DNA of 64,000 nucleotides from Tessaracoccus sp. (GCF_016714275.1 NZ_JADJNP010000009.1:3728-67727); one strand, 5' to 3'; shown: positions 47,702 through 56,554, numbered from the stretch's first letter. Translations and numbers: made by a program. The notes: generated by a model from the letters alone, not told the origin.

Positions 47702-48687
47702 GCGCGATCCTCCGCCGCGCCGGCTCGAAGTTGGGCAAGCTGATCGCCCGTGCCGCAGACCCCGCGGTCGTGGCTGGGCGTGCGCAGATCTACGCGAAGA
47801 CGGTCTCAGGCGTCGCCCAGTTCTTCGCGATGGCGGGTGACGGGACGGTCACGCAGCTCTCGTCGCCGACGTCGTCGGCCGTGACCATCAACGAGCTGTG
47901 GGGGCCGCGGATCACGCCGCACGCGGCTGACGATGAATTCAATACGAACACGCTTGCCGCGGCGTGGGGCCAGACCGGCTTCACCGCGCTCGACTTCACG
48001 ACGCGGCCGGCGCCCTACGTCAACCCGGTCACCACGAACCGGGCGTCATGGGAGAACCTCAAGGACCCCGACAACGCCAGCGTCGCGGCGTTGGCGCAGA
48101 ACACGTGGCTGCGGACGCAGCCGGCCGCGGGCCTGGGGGGCATTTGGAAGCGGATCGACAGCGCCGCGTTCGGCGGCTCGACGCCGGCGGCGTTGCTCGC
48201 GTGGTGCCGGTTCCGGTTCAGCTGGAAGAACGCGACCGCCCCCGCCGCGGCCGACAGCGACATCGGGCTCTCGTTCTTCGAGGACACCGGCGCCGGGTTC
48301 TCCTTCGCCAAGCACGCGACGGTCAACCTCAACAACACGCAGGAGGGTGCCGTCGCGAGCGTCATCAAGCCGCTGTTCTGGGGCCGGAACGGCGCGACGA
48401 TCGCGACGAACTCGGAGGGCACGCGGCAGAACGCGACGACGACGAACCGCAGCGACTACGCGTTCTACTCGGGGTACTTGGCGCTCCAGAAGCTCAACTC
48501 GACCGACTACGCAGCCTGGATCATCGACGACGGTGGTCGGCTCTACATGGGTACCTACACGAACGCGGGCCTCGCCGGGATCAACGCGGTCGCGATCTGG
48601 TTCCGGTGCAACAACGGCGCGGGCGGCGCGACGATGTTCGACATCGACTACATCCGGTTCTACCAGGGGCTGGACTGGCTGCCATGA
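47698..48687 (+). CDS. Virion-type protein with shared N-terminal module
   Basis: 329 residues. The first about 55 (MSAILRRAGSKLGKLIAR, QIYAKTVSGVAQFFAMAGDG) are nearly identical to the next gene. The rest is a lectin-like or fibre head domain (DEFNTNTLAAAWGQTGFTAL, TMFDIDYIRFYQ), of concanavalin-like pattern. Confidence 0.65.
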   Translation: MSAILRRAGSKLGKLIARAADPAVVAGRAQIYAKTVSGVAQFFAMAGDGTVTQLSSPTSSAVTINELWGPRITPHAADDEFNTNTLAAAWGQTGFTALDFTTRPAPYVNPVTTNRASWENLKDPDNASVAALAQNTWLRTQPAAGLGGIWKRIDSAAFGGSTPAALLAWCRFRFSWKNATAPAAADSDIGLSFFEDTGAGFSFAKHATVNLNNTQEGAVASVIKPLFWGRNGATIATNSEGTRQNATTTNRSDYAFYSGYLALQKLNSTDYAAWIIDDGGRLYMGTYTNAGLAGINAVAIWFRCNNGAGGATMFDIDYIRFYQGLDWLP

Positions 48688-49388
48688 GCGCGATCCTTCG
48701 TCGTGCCGGCTCGAAGCTGGGCAAGCTGATCGCGCGCGCCGCGGACCCCGGCGTCGCCTCGGGTCAGGCGCAGATCTACGCGAAGTCGGTCTCGGGTGTC
48801 GCGCAGTTCTTCGCCATGGCGGGTGACGGCACGGTGACGCAGGTCTCGTCGCCATCGGTCGCACCGCCCGTCTACCCGCGCTACCCGATCCCGACCTTCA
48901 CGACCTCGACCAGCTCGTTCAAGACGCTGATCAACACCGAGGCGTACGCCAACTATTTCGGCAAGGCTGGACAGGCGATCACGCAGGTCACGGTGCGCTT
49001 CCAGGTGACGACCGCCGGCGCGGGCCTCACCTGGGCTGAGGTCGCGATCGCGAAGGGCACGCCCGTGAACGGCGCGGGCACGAACCTGACCGTCGTCGGG
49101 TACGCGAACGTCGCCGCCGTGTTCAACTCGCTGGGCGCCAAGAGCGTCGCGATCCCGCTGACGACGCCGCTGGTCGCCGGCGATGACCTCTGGCTCATCA
49201 TCGCGCAGTCCGCGACCGTGACGAACATCGGCCTCTGGGCGTCGCAGATCGGCGACCAGACGCAGGGCGGCACGATCCTCCAGAACGGCGCGTCGTTCCG
49301 CCCCAGCACGAACGTCGGCGTCGCGACCGCCTTCACGCTCTCGGGGACCGCCGTGCCGGCATTCGTCGCGCAGGTCTGGCCCGCCTGA
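48684..49388 (+). CDS. Virion-type protein sharing the N-terminal module
   Basis: 234 residues. Same N-terminal 55 residues as its neighbour, joined to a different C-terminal beta domain (ITQVTVRFQVTTAGAGLTWA, LVAGDDLWLIIAQSATVTN). Suggests a common attachment module carrying alternative tip domains. Confidence 0.65.
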   Translation: MSAILRRAGSKLGKLIARAADPGVASGQAQIYAKSVSGVAQFFAMAGDGTVTQVSSPSVAPPVYPRYPIPTFTTSTSSFKTLINTEAYANYFGKAGQAITQVTVRFQVTTAGAGLTWAEVAIAKGTPVNGAGTNLTVVGYANVAAVFNSLGAKSVAIPLTTPLVAGDDLWLIIAQSATVTNIGLWASQIGDQTQGGTILQNGASFRPSTNVGVATAFTLSGTAVPAFVAQVWPA

Positions 49389-49410
49389 CGGACTGGCGTA
49401 CTATCGTGCG

Positions 49411-49716
49411 ATGAAGCCTCAGCTTGATCAAGCCGTCATCTACGTCGCGGCCAGCGGCGAACGCGCCGCGGTCATCAGCCGCGTCGTCCTGACGCGCGTC
49501 GCCGACTTCACCGTCGCCGTGGCGCGCGGTCAGCATACGCTCGTCTGGACACGCCCGGCGGCGGCGTCGACTGACGAGGCAGACTACGACGTCTTCCTGA
49601 CGATCTTCGACCACACGGCGGGCGCCGCGTCCGTGTCGCAGCCGTTGACGGCGATCCCGTACGACGGTGGCGCGTCGCCCGCCACCAACACCTGGCGCTG
49701 GCCTACCCGGAGCTAA
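49411..49716 (+). CDS. Hypothetical protein
   Basis: 101 residues, MKPQLDQAVIYVAASGERAA. Beta-rich. CTGACG, 8 bases and TACTAT before the ATG are a near match to the phage-type promoter. Confidence 0.5.
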   Translation: MKPQLDQAVIYVAASGERAAVISRVVLTRVADFTVAVARGQHTLVWTRPAAASTDEADYDVFLTIFDHTAGAASVSQPLTAIPYDGGASPATNTWRWPTRS

Positions 49717-49719
49717 CCG

Positions 49720-49905
49720 ATGACGCGCTCGACGTTTCGTGCTGAACGCCTCCACCGCCTCCGCCGTCGCGCGGCCCACCTCGGGTTGGCGCTGCCGCCC
49801 GAGGTCGTCGACGACGATGTCGCGGCCGCAGACCCAGACGTCGACGCCGGCGAGTCCCGCGTCGACCCTGACTCGGTCAGCGCCGAAGACGTCGGCGGCC
49901 GTTAG
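49720..49905 (+). CDS. Small acidic-tailed protein
   Basis: 61 residues: Arg-rich first half (MTRSTFRAERLHRLRRRAAH), Asp/Glu-rich second half. Converges with ThyX (4-base overlap). Confidence 0.45.
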   Translation: MTRSTFRAERLHRLRRRAAHLGLALPPEVVDDDVAAADPDVDAGESRVDPDSVSAEDVGGR

Positions 49906-50585
49906 GCCGGCTGCAGCGCACCTTCCCAGGCGGCGATCGCCGTCGGGAAGTGCGGCCGGGCCAGGTCGAGCATCGCCTTGGCGTAGACGCGGATCTCGTA
50001 CTGCGCGTGCGGATCCAGGCGGAGCTTGCACATGTGCAGGAAGTTGTGGAGGTCGGTCTGCCAGTACCACTCGGTGTACGTCCCGAGCGGCAGCACCGTC
50101 CGCGCTAGCTCCTTGGCGAGGCCCTCGGTGAGCAGCCGCTCGTAGTTCATGAAGGCGTCGTGGCCGGCACCCTGGATGATCGCCCGGACGGCCGCGGGGT
50201 TGTCGACGATCGCGTCGGCCGAGCCCTGCTTGTTCGTCGTCGACTGGCGCTGGCAGCGCTCGACGTCGGGGATGTAGAACTCGTCAGTCGCCGTGACGTA
50301 CCGCAGCGACAGCTCGTTGATCGACGCCGTCCGGTGACGGACGAGCTGGCGCGCGACGAAGATCGGCATCTTCATGTAGAATCGGAGCTGACAGAACTCG
50401 AGCGGCGTCGTGTGCTTGTGGGTGACGAGGTAGCGCGTGAGCTTGGCGTCGTCCTCGACGGAGCGCGCCGCGCCGGCGTTGCGGTACGACGTCCGAGCGC
50501 AGCGCGCCGCGGTCTGGTCGTCGCCCATGACGTCGACGAGCGCGACGTAGCCGTGGTTCAAGACGGGGATCTCGGTGGGGGTCAT
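49902..50585 (-). CDS. thyX: Flavin-dependent thymidylate synthase ThyX
   Basis: 227 residues from ATG 50585, chosen because the promoter ends 7 bases upstream. RHRTASINELSLRY is the complete ThyX motif (RHRxxSxNxxSxRY). THKHTTPLEFCQLRFYMKMP and QTDLHNFLHMCKLRLDPHAQ supply FAD and substrate contacts. Makes dTMP from dUMP using folate and FAD for phage DNA synthesis. Confidence 0.95.
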   Translation of the reverse strand: MTPTEIPVLNHGYVALVDVMGDDQTAARCARTSYRNAGAARSVEDDAKLTRYLVTHKHTTPLEFCQLRFYMKMPIFVARQLVRHRTASINELSLRYVTATDEFYIPDVERCQRQSTTNKQGSADAIVDNPAAVRAIIQGAGHDAFMNYERLLTEGLAKELARTVLPLGTYTEWYWQTDLHNFLHMCKLRLDPHAQYEIRVYAKAMLDLARPHFPTAIAAWEGALQPA

Positions 50586-50592
50586 CGGGGTG

Positions 50593-50614
50593 ATGATACG
50601 TGCGACCCCTGACA
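50593..50614 (-). promoter_or_regulatory. Phage-type promoter of thyX
   Basis: TGTCAG, 10 bases, TATCAT on the minus strand, 7 b before ATG 50585. Confidence 0.7.
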
Positions 50615-50619
50615 CGAGG

Positions 50620-50817
50620 TCAGAGCGTGAGCAGGGCTACCGCGTCGCGGATCGGGTCTGTCGCGGCGCTCGCGCCACAGTTGCATGGCGCATAGCTCTC
50701 CGGGTCTTCGATAGGACACGCCACGCTGTGCGCGCGGGTGGGCACGCGCTTCAGCGCCGCACGGGCAAGCGCGATCTTCTCGATCAACTGTTCGTACGTG
50801 TACTTGGCCTGCAGCAT
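50620..50817 (-). CDS. Small Cys-containing protein
   Basis: 65 residues, MLQAKYTYEQLIEKIALARA. Helix then SVACPIEDPESYAPCNCGAS, a possible metal site. AAGGGAA ribosome-binding site upstream. Last of a three-gene minus-strand operon. Confidence 0.55.
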   Translation of the reverse strand: MLQAKYTYEQLIEKIALARAALKRVPTRAHSVACPIEDPESYAPCNCGASAATDPIRDAVALLTL

Positions 50818-50825
50818 GGTTCCCT

Positions 50826-51200
50826 TCAGCGTGGAGCCGCCTCGTCACGGCGTTCGTCCGTCCGGCCGTTCTCGACGAGGAACGCGACGAGCGCGTCGTC
50901 GGCGTATTTGGTTAGCGTCGCCAGCATCGCCATGACGGCCTGGAATGCCGCCCCGGCTGTCCGGTACGGCGCCCATTGCCAGCCGCCGTAGACGCTGATC
51001 TCCCACGCGTCGTTGTCGGTCTTGGCGATGTCGCCGAGCCCTACGCACGGGTCTGTCCAGCAGCCAGCGGGTGACCCGAGCGCATAGTGCTCGGCGTTGT
51101 GTCGGACCCAGCCCGGCAGCTGGACGACGACGCCACCACACGCGCACGTCGTCATCACCTCGATCCGATCACACGTCGTGCAGACGGCGATCACGGGCAC
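50826..51200 (-). CDS. Small zinc-binding hypothetical protein
   Basis: 124 residues. CTTCDRIEVMTTCACGGVVV forms a zinc knuckle, then WEISVYGGWQWAPYRTAGAA and a C-terminal helix. Overlaps the upstream gene by ten bases. Confidence 0.55.
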   Translation of the reverse strand: MPVIAVCTTCDRIEVMTTCACGGVVVQLPGWVRHNAEHYALGSPAGCWTDPCVGLGDIAKTDNDAWEISVYGGWQWAPYRTAGAAFQAVMAMLATLTKYADDALVAFLVENGRTDERRDEAAPR

Positions 51201-51535
51201 ACCTGGACTTCGGTTCGGTGGGTCAGGGGCCGCGCCGCGACCCAGTCACCGTACAGCTTGCCGTCGACCTTGACCTTCGCGCGGTACTGCTGGATGAACA
51301 GCCCGAGCACGGCGTGGAGGCCCTGCGCGGCGGCCAAGGCGCCCTCGTCGGCAAGCTGCGTAGCATCGCTACGCATCCTGACGGCTGCGCCCGGATCGGC
51401 GCACCGGAACGCGTAGATCTCAGCGGTGTCGGTGCCGTAGCCGTTGCGCCCGTAGTAGGCAGCCACGAGGTCGCCCCAGATCATCAGCAGGTCGAGCGTG
51501 TTGATACGGAGGAGCGGTGTCGGGTCGATCGCCAT
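51191..51535 (-). CDS. Hypothetical protein
   Basis: 114 residues, MAIDPTPLLRINTLDLLMIW. Start chosen from the promoter 6 bases upstream; the open frame extends further but is Ser/Cys-rich and unlikely. Helical with DEGALAAAQGLHAVLGLFIQ. Confidence 0.6.
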   Translation of the reverse strand: MAIDPTPLLRINTLDLLMIWGDLVAAYYGRNGYGTDTAEIYAFRCADPGAAVRMRSDATQLADEGALAAAQGLHAVLGLFIQQYRAKVKVDGKLYGDWVAARPLTHRTEVQVCP

Positions 51536-51541
51536 GTGCGG

Positions 51542-51563
51542 AGCATACGTCGCCACCCTGACA
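51542..51563 (-). promoter_or_regulatory. Phage-type promoter
   Basis: TGTCAG, 10 bases, TATGCT on the minus strand, 6 b before ATG 51535. Confidence 0.7.
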
Positions 51564-51710
51564 GCGCGCGGCCTGGCGATCGTCGAGCCACAGGATTCCC
51601 GTGAAGACGATGAGCACGACGCCGATGTACCACCGAGACCTGTCCATCGTTCGCATGGTAGCACGATTCGCGTTTGCAACTACACCCAGCGACGTGCTAA
51701 CAGACGGGTC

Positions 51711-53147
51711 GTGCGCATCCACAACATCAAGGCCGGCTTCTCGACCAACTCGTCCTCGTCACACTCGCTGCTGTTCTTCGCGCCCGACACGGTCCCGGCC
51801 GACGACCTCGACGGCGTCGACGGCGACAGCACCTACGGGTGGTCGGACTTCACGCTCGCATCACCCGACGCCAAGATGGCGTACCTCGGCGCGCAGATCA
51901 TGTTGAGCTTGCGGGACAGCGTCGGCGAGACGCTCGCGGCACGGCTCGCGTCGCAGATCGTCGGTGCGCCGGTCGCGGCAGACGGGTACGTCGACCACCA
52001 GTCGGCGTGGGTCTTGCCGATGGCGTGGGACGGGCGTGGTCCTGACTTGGCATTCCTCACCGAGCTAGCCGCAATGCTACGGCGAGACGGCGTCGTCGTG
52101 ATCGGGGGCAACGACAACATCACGGGCGAGTACGCCGGCCACCCGTTGCTCGGCGCCGGACCGCGGATCAGCGCAAAGCTACCGACCGAGGGCCCGGGGC
52201 GACCCGACAGCCGCCCCGTCGCGCGGCGCGATCCGTCCGGCTACTGGACGCTGTACTACCGCGCGACGGGCGGCCGGATCCGGCTGTCGCTTGACCTGAC
52301 GACACAAGCGGCGACGCCAACCAAGGCCGCGGCGCCGGACTTGGTCGACCTCAAGATCACCGACTACTGCCCGTTCGACTGCCCGATGTGCTACCAGGAT
52401 TCAACGCGGACGGGCCGTCACGCGGACTACGCACAGGTTCAGCATACGCTACGGATGCTCGGCGACCTGCGCGTCTTCGAGGTGGCGATTGGCGGTGGCG
52501 AGCCGACGCTCCACCCCAAGTTCGCCGAGATCGTCGACGCCGCCGCCATGGCCCACGTCGTCCCGAACTTCACGACCAAGAACGTTCCCTACGTCAGCTC
52601 GACAGTCGGTGCCGCCGTCATCGAGAAGTGTGGCGGTTTTGCCGTCTCGGTCGGTCGGGGAGACGACGTCCGGCAGCTCGCAGCGCACGTCACGGGGGCA
52701 GCGCGAGAAAAGCTGACGGTCCAGCACATCGTCGGGATGGAGGCATTTCGGACACAAGGCGTCATCACGGCGTGCGCGGCAGCGCAGATCCCACTCACGC
52801 TGCTCGGGTACAAGTACACCGGCCGTGGTGCCATGCATGCTAAGTCGCTGCAGCGCAACCCACGGCCCGACGGCTGGATCGACGACGTCAAATACGTCCT
52901 GGCAGATCAGGGCCGGTGGAGCAGCTTCAAGGTCGCCGTCGATACGGTCCTCGCCGACAAGTTCTACGACCGGCTGATCGACGAGGGCGTACCGGAGTGG
53001 TGCCTGACGCGCAAGGACGGGCAGTTCAGCGCCTACGTCGATGCGGTCACTGGGCGCGTCCATCCGTCTTCGTACGAGGACCACCCGGGTGTTGAGTTCG
53101 TCGACGCTACGACGTTCACGGCAGCCTACCAGGGGTTCGCTGTCTGA
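51711..53147 (+). CDS. Radical SAM protein with a phage N-terminal domain
   Basis: 478 residues from GTG. The first 30 (RIHNIKAGFSTNSSSSHSLL) are a start seen in several large-phage proteins. Residues about 215-230 carry DYCPFDCPMCYQDS, the CxxxCxxC cluster motif. EVAIGGGEPTLHPKFAEIVD is the SAM-binding GGE loop with the usual helix. No SPASM-type Cys cluster is evident at the C-terminus. Reaction unknown; possibilities include base modification, nucleotide chemistry or peptide modification. Confidence 0.8.
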   Translation: MRIHNIKAGFSTNSSSSHSLLFFAPDTVPADDLDGVDGDSTYGWSDFTLASPDAKMAYLGAQIMLSLRDSVGETLAARLASQIVGAPVAADGYVDHQSAWVLPMAWDGRGPDLAFLTELAAMLRRDGVVVIGGNDNITGEYAGHPLLGAGPRISAKLPTEGPGRPDSRPVARRDPSGYWTLYYRATGGRIRLSLDLTTQAATPTKAAAPDLVDLKITDYCPFDCPMCYQDSTRTGRHADYAQVQHTLRMLGDLRVFEVAIGGGEPTLHPKFAEIVDAAAMAHVVPNFTTKNVPYVSSTVGAAVIEKCGGFAVSVGRGDDVRQLAAHVTGAAREKLTVQHIVGMEAFRTQGVITACAAAQIPLTLLGYKYTGRGAMHAKSLQRNPRPDGWIDDVKYVLADQGRWSSFKVAVDTVLADKFYDRLIDEGVPEWCLTRKDGQFSAYVDAVTGRVHPSSYEDHPGVEFVDATTFTAAYQGFAV

Positions 53148-53177
53148 CACCGCGCCCGCTGTGATAGCCTCCGAAGC

Positions 53178-54902
53178 ATGGACCCGCGCGGCCGCCGCAT
53201 CCTCGTCTTCGGAGACAGCCTGACCCACCGGGGTGCCCGGACCGCCCCCGATGGCGTCCCGGCGTTGCCGCTGGCGAACCGGACGGGGACGCCCGGCGAC
53301 CTGCTGGCGAGCTACCTCCTGACGGCCGGCGCGGCCGCGGTCCGCGTCAACGGGCGCGTCAGCCGGAGCGCCATCAACCTGTGGAAGGGCAACAACGGTG
53401 AGAACGGGGCGGCGGTCGTTGCCGCCGAGGCCGGCGCGCGGCCAGACCTCGTGATCATCATGCTCGGGACGAACGACCTGGGCATGGGCGCGGCCGCCGA
53501 CGCCGCGGCCTTCCAGCGGTTGCGCGACGCCTTCGCAGGCTACGGCGCCGAGGTCGTGGCGATCGGGCCACCGGCCTTCGCCCGCGCAGACCTGAACGCC
53601 AAGGCCGTGACGGTCTACCAGACGCTGGCACGGGTCTTCGGTGCGGATAACGTGATCGACGCCCGCCCGTTGTCGGCTGACGTCATCACGACCGTCCAGG
53701 GGCGCGCCGGCGATGGCATCCACTTCGCCAGCAGCGGCGCAAGCAAGGTCGCGGCGCGGCTCGCCCAGGCTGTGCTTGCGCGGCCGGGGCGTGTCGCCGC
53801 AGGCGGCGCTGCGGTCGTGGCGTCGACGCCATCGCCGTGGTGGGCTGCTGTCGGCGCTGCCCTGGCGGCGGCCACGATCGGCGGCGCGGTGCTGGTCAAG
53901 CGCCGGCGGCGTAGCCTCGGCGCCGTGACGGTCGACGCCGACGAGGTGCCGGCGAAGTACCGTGACGAGGTCGTCGCGGCGGCAGCCCGTGCCGAGCGCG
54001 CCGGCGCCGACGGTCCGCTCGAGTACGTCGGCATGGGCGGCGAGGGCGTCGTCTTTTGCGACAGCGCCGGGCGGGCGTACAAGGTCGGGCGGTGGCGTGG
54101 CCCTGACGCGTCGACGCTTGCCGACGAAGCCGCCTTCCTCAAGAAGGCCGGGCAGATCCCGACGATCAAGCAGCACGTCGCGAAGTTCTACGCGTACGAC
54201 GCGACCAACGACGTCATCGTGCGTGAGTGCGTCCGCCCGAAGGGCGAGCGCGGCAAGTACGCACGGCGGAACATGCCGAGCGACAGCGATGCGTGGGACA
54301 TGGCTGACCGGATCGGCAAGGTGATGCGGCCTTACGGCTTCACGGCGCCCGAGCGCAAGCCCGACAGCTTCGTCCACGTCAGCGGTCGCGGGCTCGTGCT
54401 CGTCGACGCCGGCTTCGCGCTCAAGCGTGGCCACGAGCTGGTCAAGGAGGCCCTGGACGTCGCCAACGAACGACGCCCCGTGACGAAGCGACGCGCACAA
54501 GACCTCGTCTGGGCACTCGCGGCCGAACGCGGTGACAGCATCCCAGCGAAGGTCGCCGATCCGCTGATCGCGCGGCTGCGGGCACAGACGCCCGGCCTCG
54601 ACGGCGTGACCAAGGTGATCTCGCAGCCGTGGCTCGACGTCGACGACGACATGGAGGTCGCGGAGTGGCGCGTCACCGACGAGGCCGACATCGACGGCGT
54701 CGAGCTGCGGAACAACATGGACCCGACGAAGACCGTGCTCGCGCACCGCTCGACGAAGCAGCGTGGCTGGCAAGCCACGTGGTTCGACGCCCTGGGCCCC
54801 GCCAGCGACGTGATCCGGCCGACGCTCGTGGTGGCGCTCGAGGACCAGGCACCGGCGTCGGCGTACGACGTGGTCGCGGTCCACCTGCGGAGTCAGCGTT
54901 AG
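53178..54902 (+). CDS. SGNH hydrolase - membrane helix - kinase-like fusion protein
   Basis: 574 residues. 1-195: SGNH/GDSL hydrolase with ILVFGDSLTHRG (Ser), IIMLGTNDLGMG (Gly/Asn block) and GDGIHFASSGASK (Asp/His block). 215-240: hydrophobic helix WWAAVGAALAAATIGGAVLV followed by KRRRR. 270-440: kinase-like pieces: YVGMGGEGVVFCDSAGRAYK as Gly loop with Lys, DEAAFLKKAGQIP as the Glu helix, VSGRGLVLVDAGFAL as a DFG-like strand. 490-574: a domain also found alone at 44101-44412. TAGCCT lies 13 bases before the ATG. Confidence 0.7.
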   Translation: MDPRGRRILVFGDSLTHRGARTAPDGVPALPLANRTGTPGDLLASYLLTAGAAAVRVNGRVSRSAINLWKGNNGENGAAVVAAEAGARPDLVIIMLGTNDLGMGAAADAAAFQRLRDAFAGYGAEVVAIGPPAFARADLNAKAVTVYQTLARVFGADNVIDARPLSADVITTVQGRAGDGIHFASSGASKVAARLAQAVLARPGRVAAGGAAVVASTPSPWWAAVGAALAAATIGGAVLVKRRRRSLGAVTVDADEVPAKYRDEVVAAAARAERAGADGPLEYVGMGGEGVVFCDSAGRAYKVGRWRGPDASTLADEAAFLKKAGQIPTIKQHVAKFYAYDATNDVIVRECVRPKGERGKYARRNMPSDSDAWDMADRIGKVMRPYGFTAPERKPDSFVHVSGRGLVLVDAGFALKRGHELVKEALDVANERRPVTKRRAQDLVWALAAERGDSIPAKVADPLIARLRAQTPGLDGVTKVISQPWLDVDDDMEVAEWRVTDEADIDGVELRNNMDPTKTVLAHRSTKQRGWQATWFDALGPASDVIRPTLVVALEDQAPASAYDVVAVHLRSQR

Positions 54903-55111
54903 GCGGCGTGGGGCCGCTTGACGCACTGGACCTGCCGGTAGCTGCCGCTCGGGAGCCGCTTGTGGATGCAGACCTTCATCTGCCCGAAGTCGACCCAGTA
55001 GCGCGCGTCCTTGCGGGCCGCCGTGAGCGTCGCAGCGTACTTCGCGGCCCGCGTGCCACCGAACGTCAGCCGGTACGTACGCGGATTTGGCTTGGTCTTT
55101 GACTTGGACAT
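54899..55111 (-). CDS. Small basic protein
   Basis: 70 residues, MSKSKTKPNPRTYRLTFGGT. Beta-rich, with CIHKRLPSGSYRQVQCVKRP near the end. Divergent from the following plus-strand gene; TAGATT box 8 bases before ATG. Confidence 0.55.
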   Translation of the reverse strand: MSKSKTKPNPRTYRLTFGGTRAAKYAATLTAARKDARYWVDFGQMKVCIHKRLPSGSYRQVQCVKRPHAA

Positions 55112-55140
55112 GTCCCAAATCTACCATACGCCCCGACGAC

Positions 55141-55467
55141 ATGATCAACACCCGCACCATCTGGTACCACGGCGGCAACCGCGTCACCGACTGGCGTGAC
55201 TATCACTGGGACCGCGACCGGACGACCTCGGACGCAATCCTCCGGAACTACGTGGGCGCATCGACGAAGGCGGACGCGGCGATCCAACTCTACCACGACC
55301 TGTTCCGGCACGACGACGCCGCCTACGTCGCGGCGATGCACGCCGTGGGCTTCGACGGGTTCATCGTGCCCCGGCGCCAGGCCGGTAGCCGGCAGCGAGA
55401 CCACCTGATCCTGTGGAACATTGCTGCTGTCGAGCTGGGTGAGGTGGCGATTCCGGACGAGGGCTGA
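55141..55467 (+). CDS. Hypothetical protein, possibly ADP-ribosyltransferase-like fold
   Basis: 108 residues. MINTRTIWYHGGNRVTDWRD and TTSDAILRNYVGAS resemble the N-terminal strand (xWYHGG) of phage ADP-ribosyltransferase-like proteins; FDGFIVPRRQAGSRQRDHLI follows. The later catalytic Glu motif is not obvious. Low certainty. Confidence 0.4.
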   Translation: MINTRTIWYHGGNRVTDWRDYHWDRDRTTSDAILRNYVGASTKADAAIQLYHDLFRHDDAAYVAAMHAVGFDGFIVPRRQAGSRQRDHLILWNIAAVELGEVAIPDEG

Positions 55468-55514
55468 GGTGTGGTAGGCTTCCGGTTCAAATGCTAGCGT
55501 AACGCCATAGCCAT

Positions 55515-55585
55515 TCGGGGATCGTCTAATGGCAGGACAGCAGCCTTTGGAGCTGCTCATGGAGGTTCGACTCCTCCTCCCCGAG
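55515..55585 (+). tRNA. tRNA-Gln(TTG)
   Basis: Acceptor TCGGGGA/TCCCCGA, D arm GTC...GAC, anticodon arm GCAGC-CTTTGGA-GCTGC (anticodon TTG after U33), T arm GGAGG-TTCGACT-CCTCC, discriminator G. CCA is not encoded. A GTGGTAGGCT box lies about 40 bases upstream. Confidence 0.92.
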
Positions 55586-55591
55586 CTACGT

Positions 55592-55613
55592 TGTCAGCCC
55601 CGTGTGGTAGCTA
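55592..55613 (+). promoter_or_regulatory. Phage-type promoter
   Basis: TGTCAG, 10 bases ending TGG, TAGCTA, 6 bases before ATG 55620 and directly behind tRNA-Gln. Confidence 0.65.
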
Positions 55614-55619
55614 CCAGCC

Positions 55620-56096
55620 ATGACTGAGCCTGGGCCTGCGTTGACGTCGCCGCAGTTCACGAAGTACGAGCCGGAGTTCACGGTCGGGGGCTATGGTATC
55701 AAAACCTCCGGGCTCGTCTGTGGCGCGGGCACGCACGTTCGCATCCTGGCGCTCGCGCAGACGACGCATCCGCCGTCGGCCACGCGCAATTATCCGACGA
55801 TGATGATCACCGCGACCGTCGAGCTGACGGCGACTGTTGGCGTCGGTCGCCCACGCTGCGATGGCTGTCAAGCACGCGCGCCGGCGCCCGCCGACGACGA
55901 CGCGTTGTGGTTCATCCTCGAGAACCATGACGGCAACCGGGTCGTGTTCGCAGACGCAGAAGACATCCGGGACGAGCGCGACCAGTACCCGGTAAAGGGT
56001 TGGGCACGGTACGCCGATGCGCTGCTGTGCCCTGACTGCGTCGCCGCCGTCGCGGCGGCACTCAAGGCCCGCAAGGCCACCGGAGGCGCCCCATGA
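55620..56096 (+). CDS. Hypothetical zinc-binding protein
   Basis: 158 residues, MTEPGPALTSPQFTKYEPEF. RCDGCQARAP...LLCPDCVAAV gives a four-Cys zinc site around WFILENHDGNRVVFADAEDI. First gene of a three-gene operon. Confidence 0.6.
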   Translation: MTEPGPALTSPQFTKYEPEFTVGGYGIKTSGLVCGAGTHVRILALAQTTHPPSATRNYPTMMITATVELTATVGVGRPRCDGCQARAPAPADDDALWFILENHDGNRVVFADAEDIRDERDQYPVKGWARYADALLCPDCVAAVAAALKARKATGGAP

Positions 56097-56554
56097 GCGT
56101 CCGTGAGCTGGGGCCGACGTCGTTCGTGCTCGTCGACGGTACGCACGTCTGGGCGGCCGACTTTCGTGATCGCGCGATCGTGCTGACCTCGGCGGCGGTG
56201 CCGCGCCGCGGCGGTCCGGGGATTGAGCACCGCGCCAGCCTGCGCGACCTCGACGCGCGGCTGTTCGATGCGAACCGGCCAGACTGCTTGCGGGCGCCGA
56301 CCGAGCTGATCATCACGGGCGCTGATTGCACGACGGCCGGCGTCATCCTGACGATCGCAGTCGACCAACGGTCGACCGTGTTGGCTGGCGCGCGGCTCGC
56401 GGGTGGGTGGCTGCTGACCGTCCCGATCCACGTCCCACACGGGCGACCGTTCCGGCTCGAGGCGGCGGGGCCTAAGCCGTTCATGTTGTGTCTGCATACG
56501 CTGATCAAGGTCGCGGCAGACACGGAGGCGCTGCTCGACGGGCGCGAGGCGTGA
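56093..56554 (+). CDS. Hypothetical protein
   Basis: 153 residues, MSVRELGPTSFVLVDGTHVW. Beta-rich with GADCTTAGVILTIAVDQRST and HGRPFRLEAAGPKPFMLCLH, weakly recalling the paralogous pair at 26.4-27.4 kb. Four-base overlap with its neighbour. Confidence 0.5.
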   Translation: MSVRELGPTSFVLVDGTHVWAADFRDRAIVLTSAAVPRRGGPGIEHRASLRDLDARLFDANRPDCLRAPTELIITGADCTTAGVILTIAVDQRSTVLAGARLAGGWLLTVPIHVPHGRPFRLEAAGPKPFMLCLHTLIKVAADTEALLDGREA

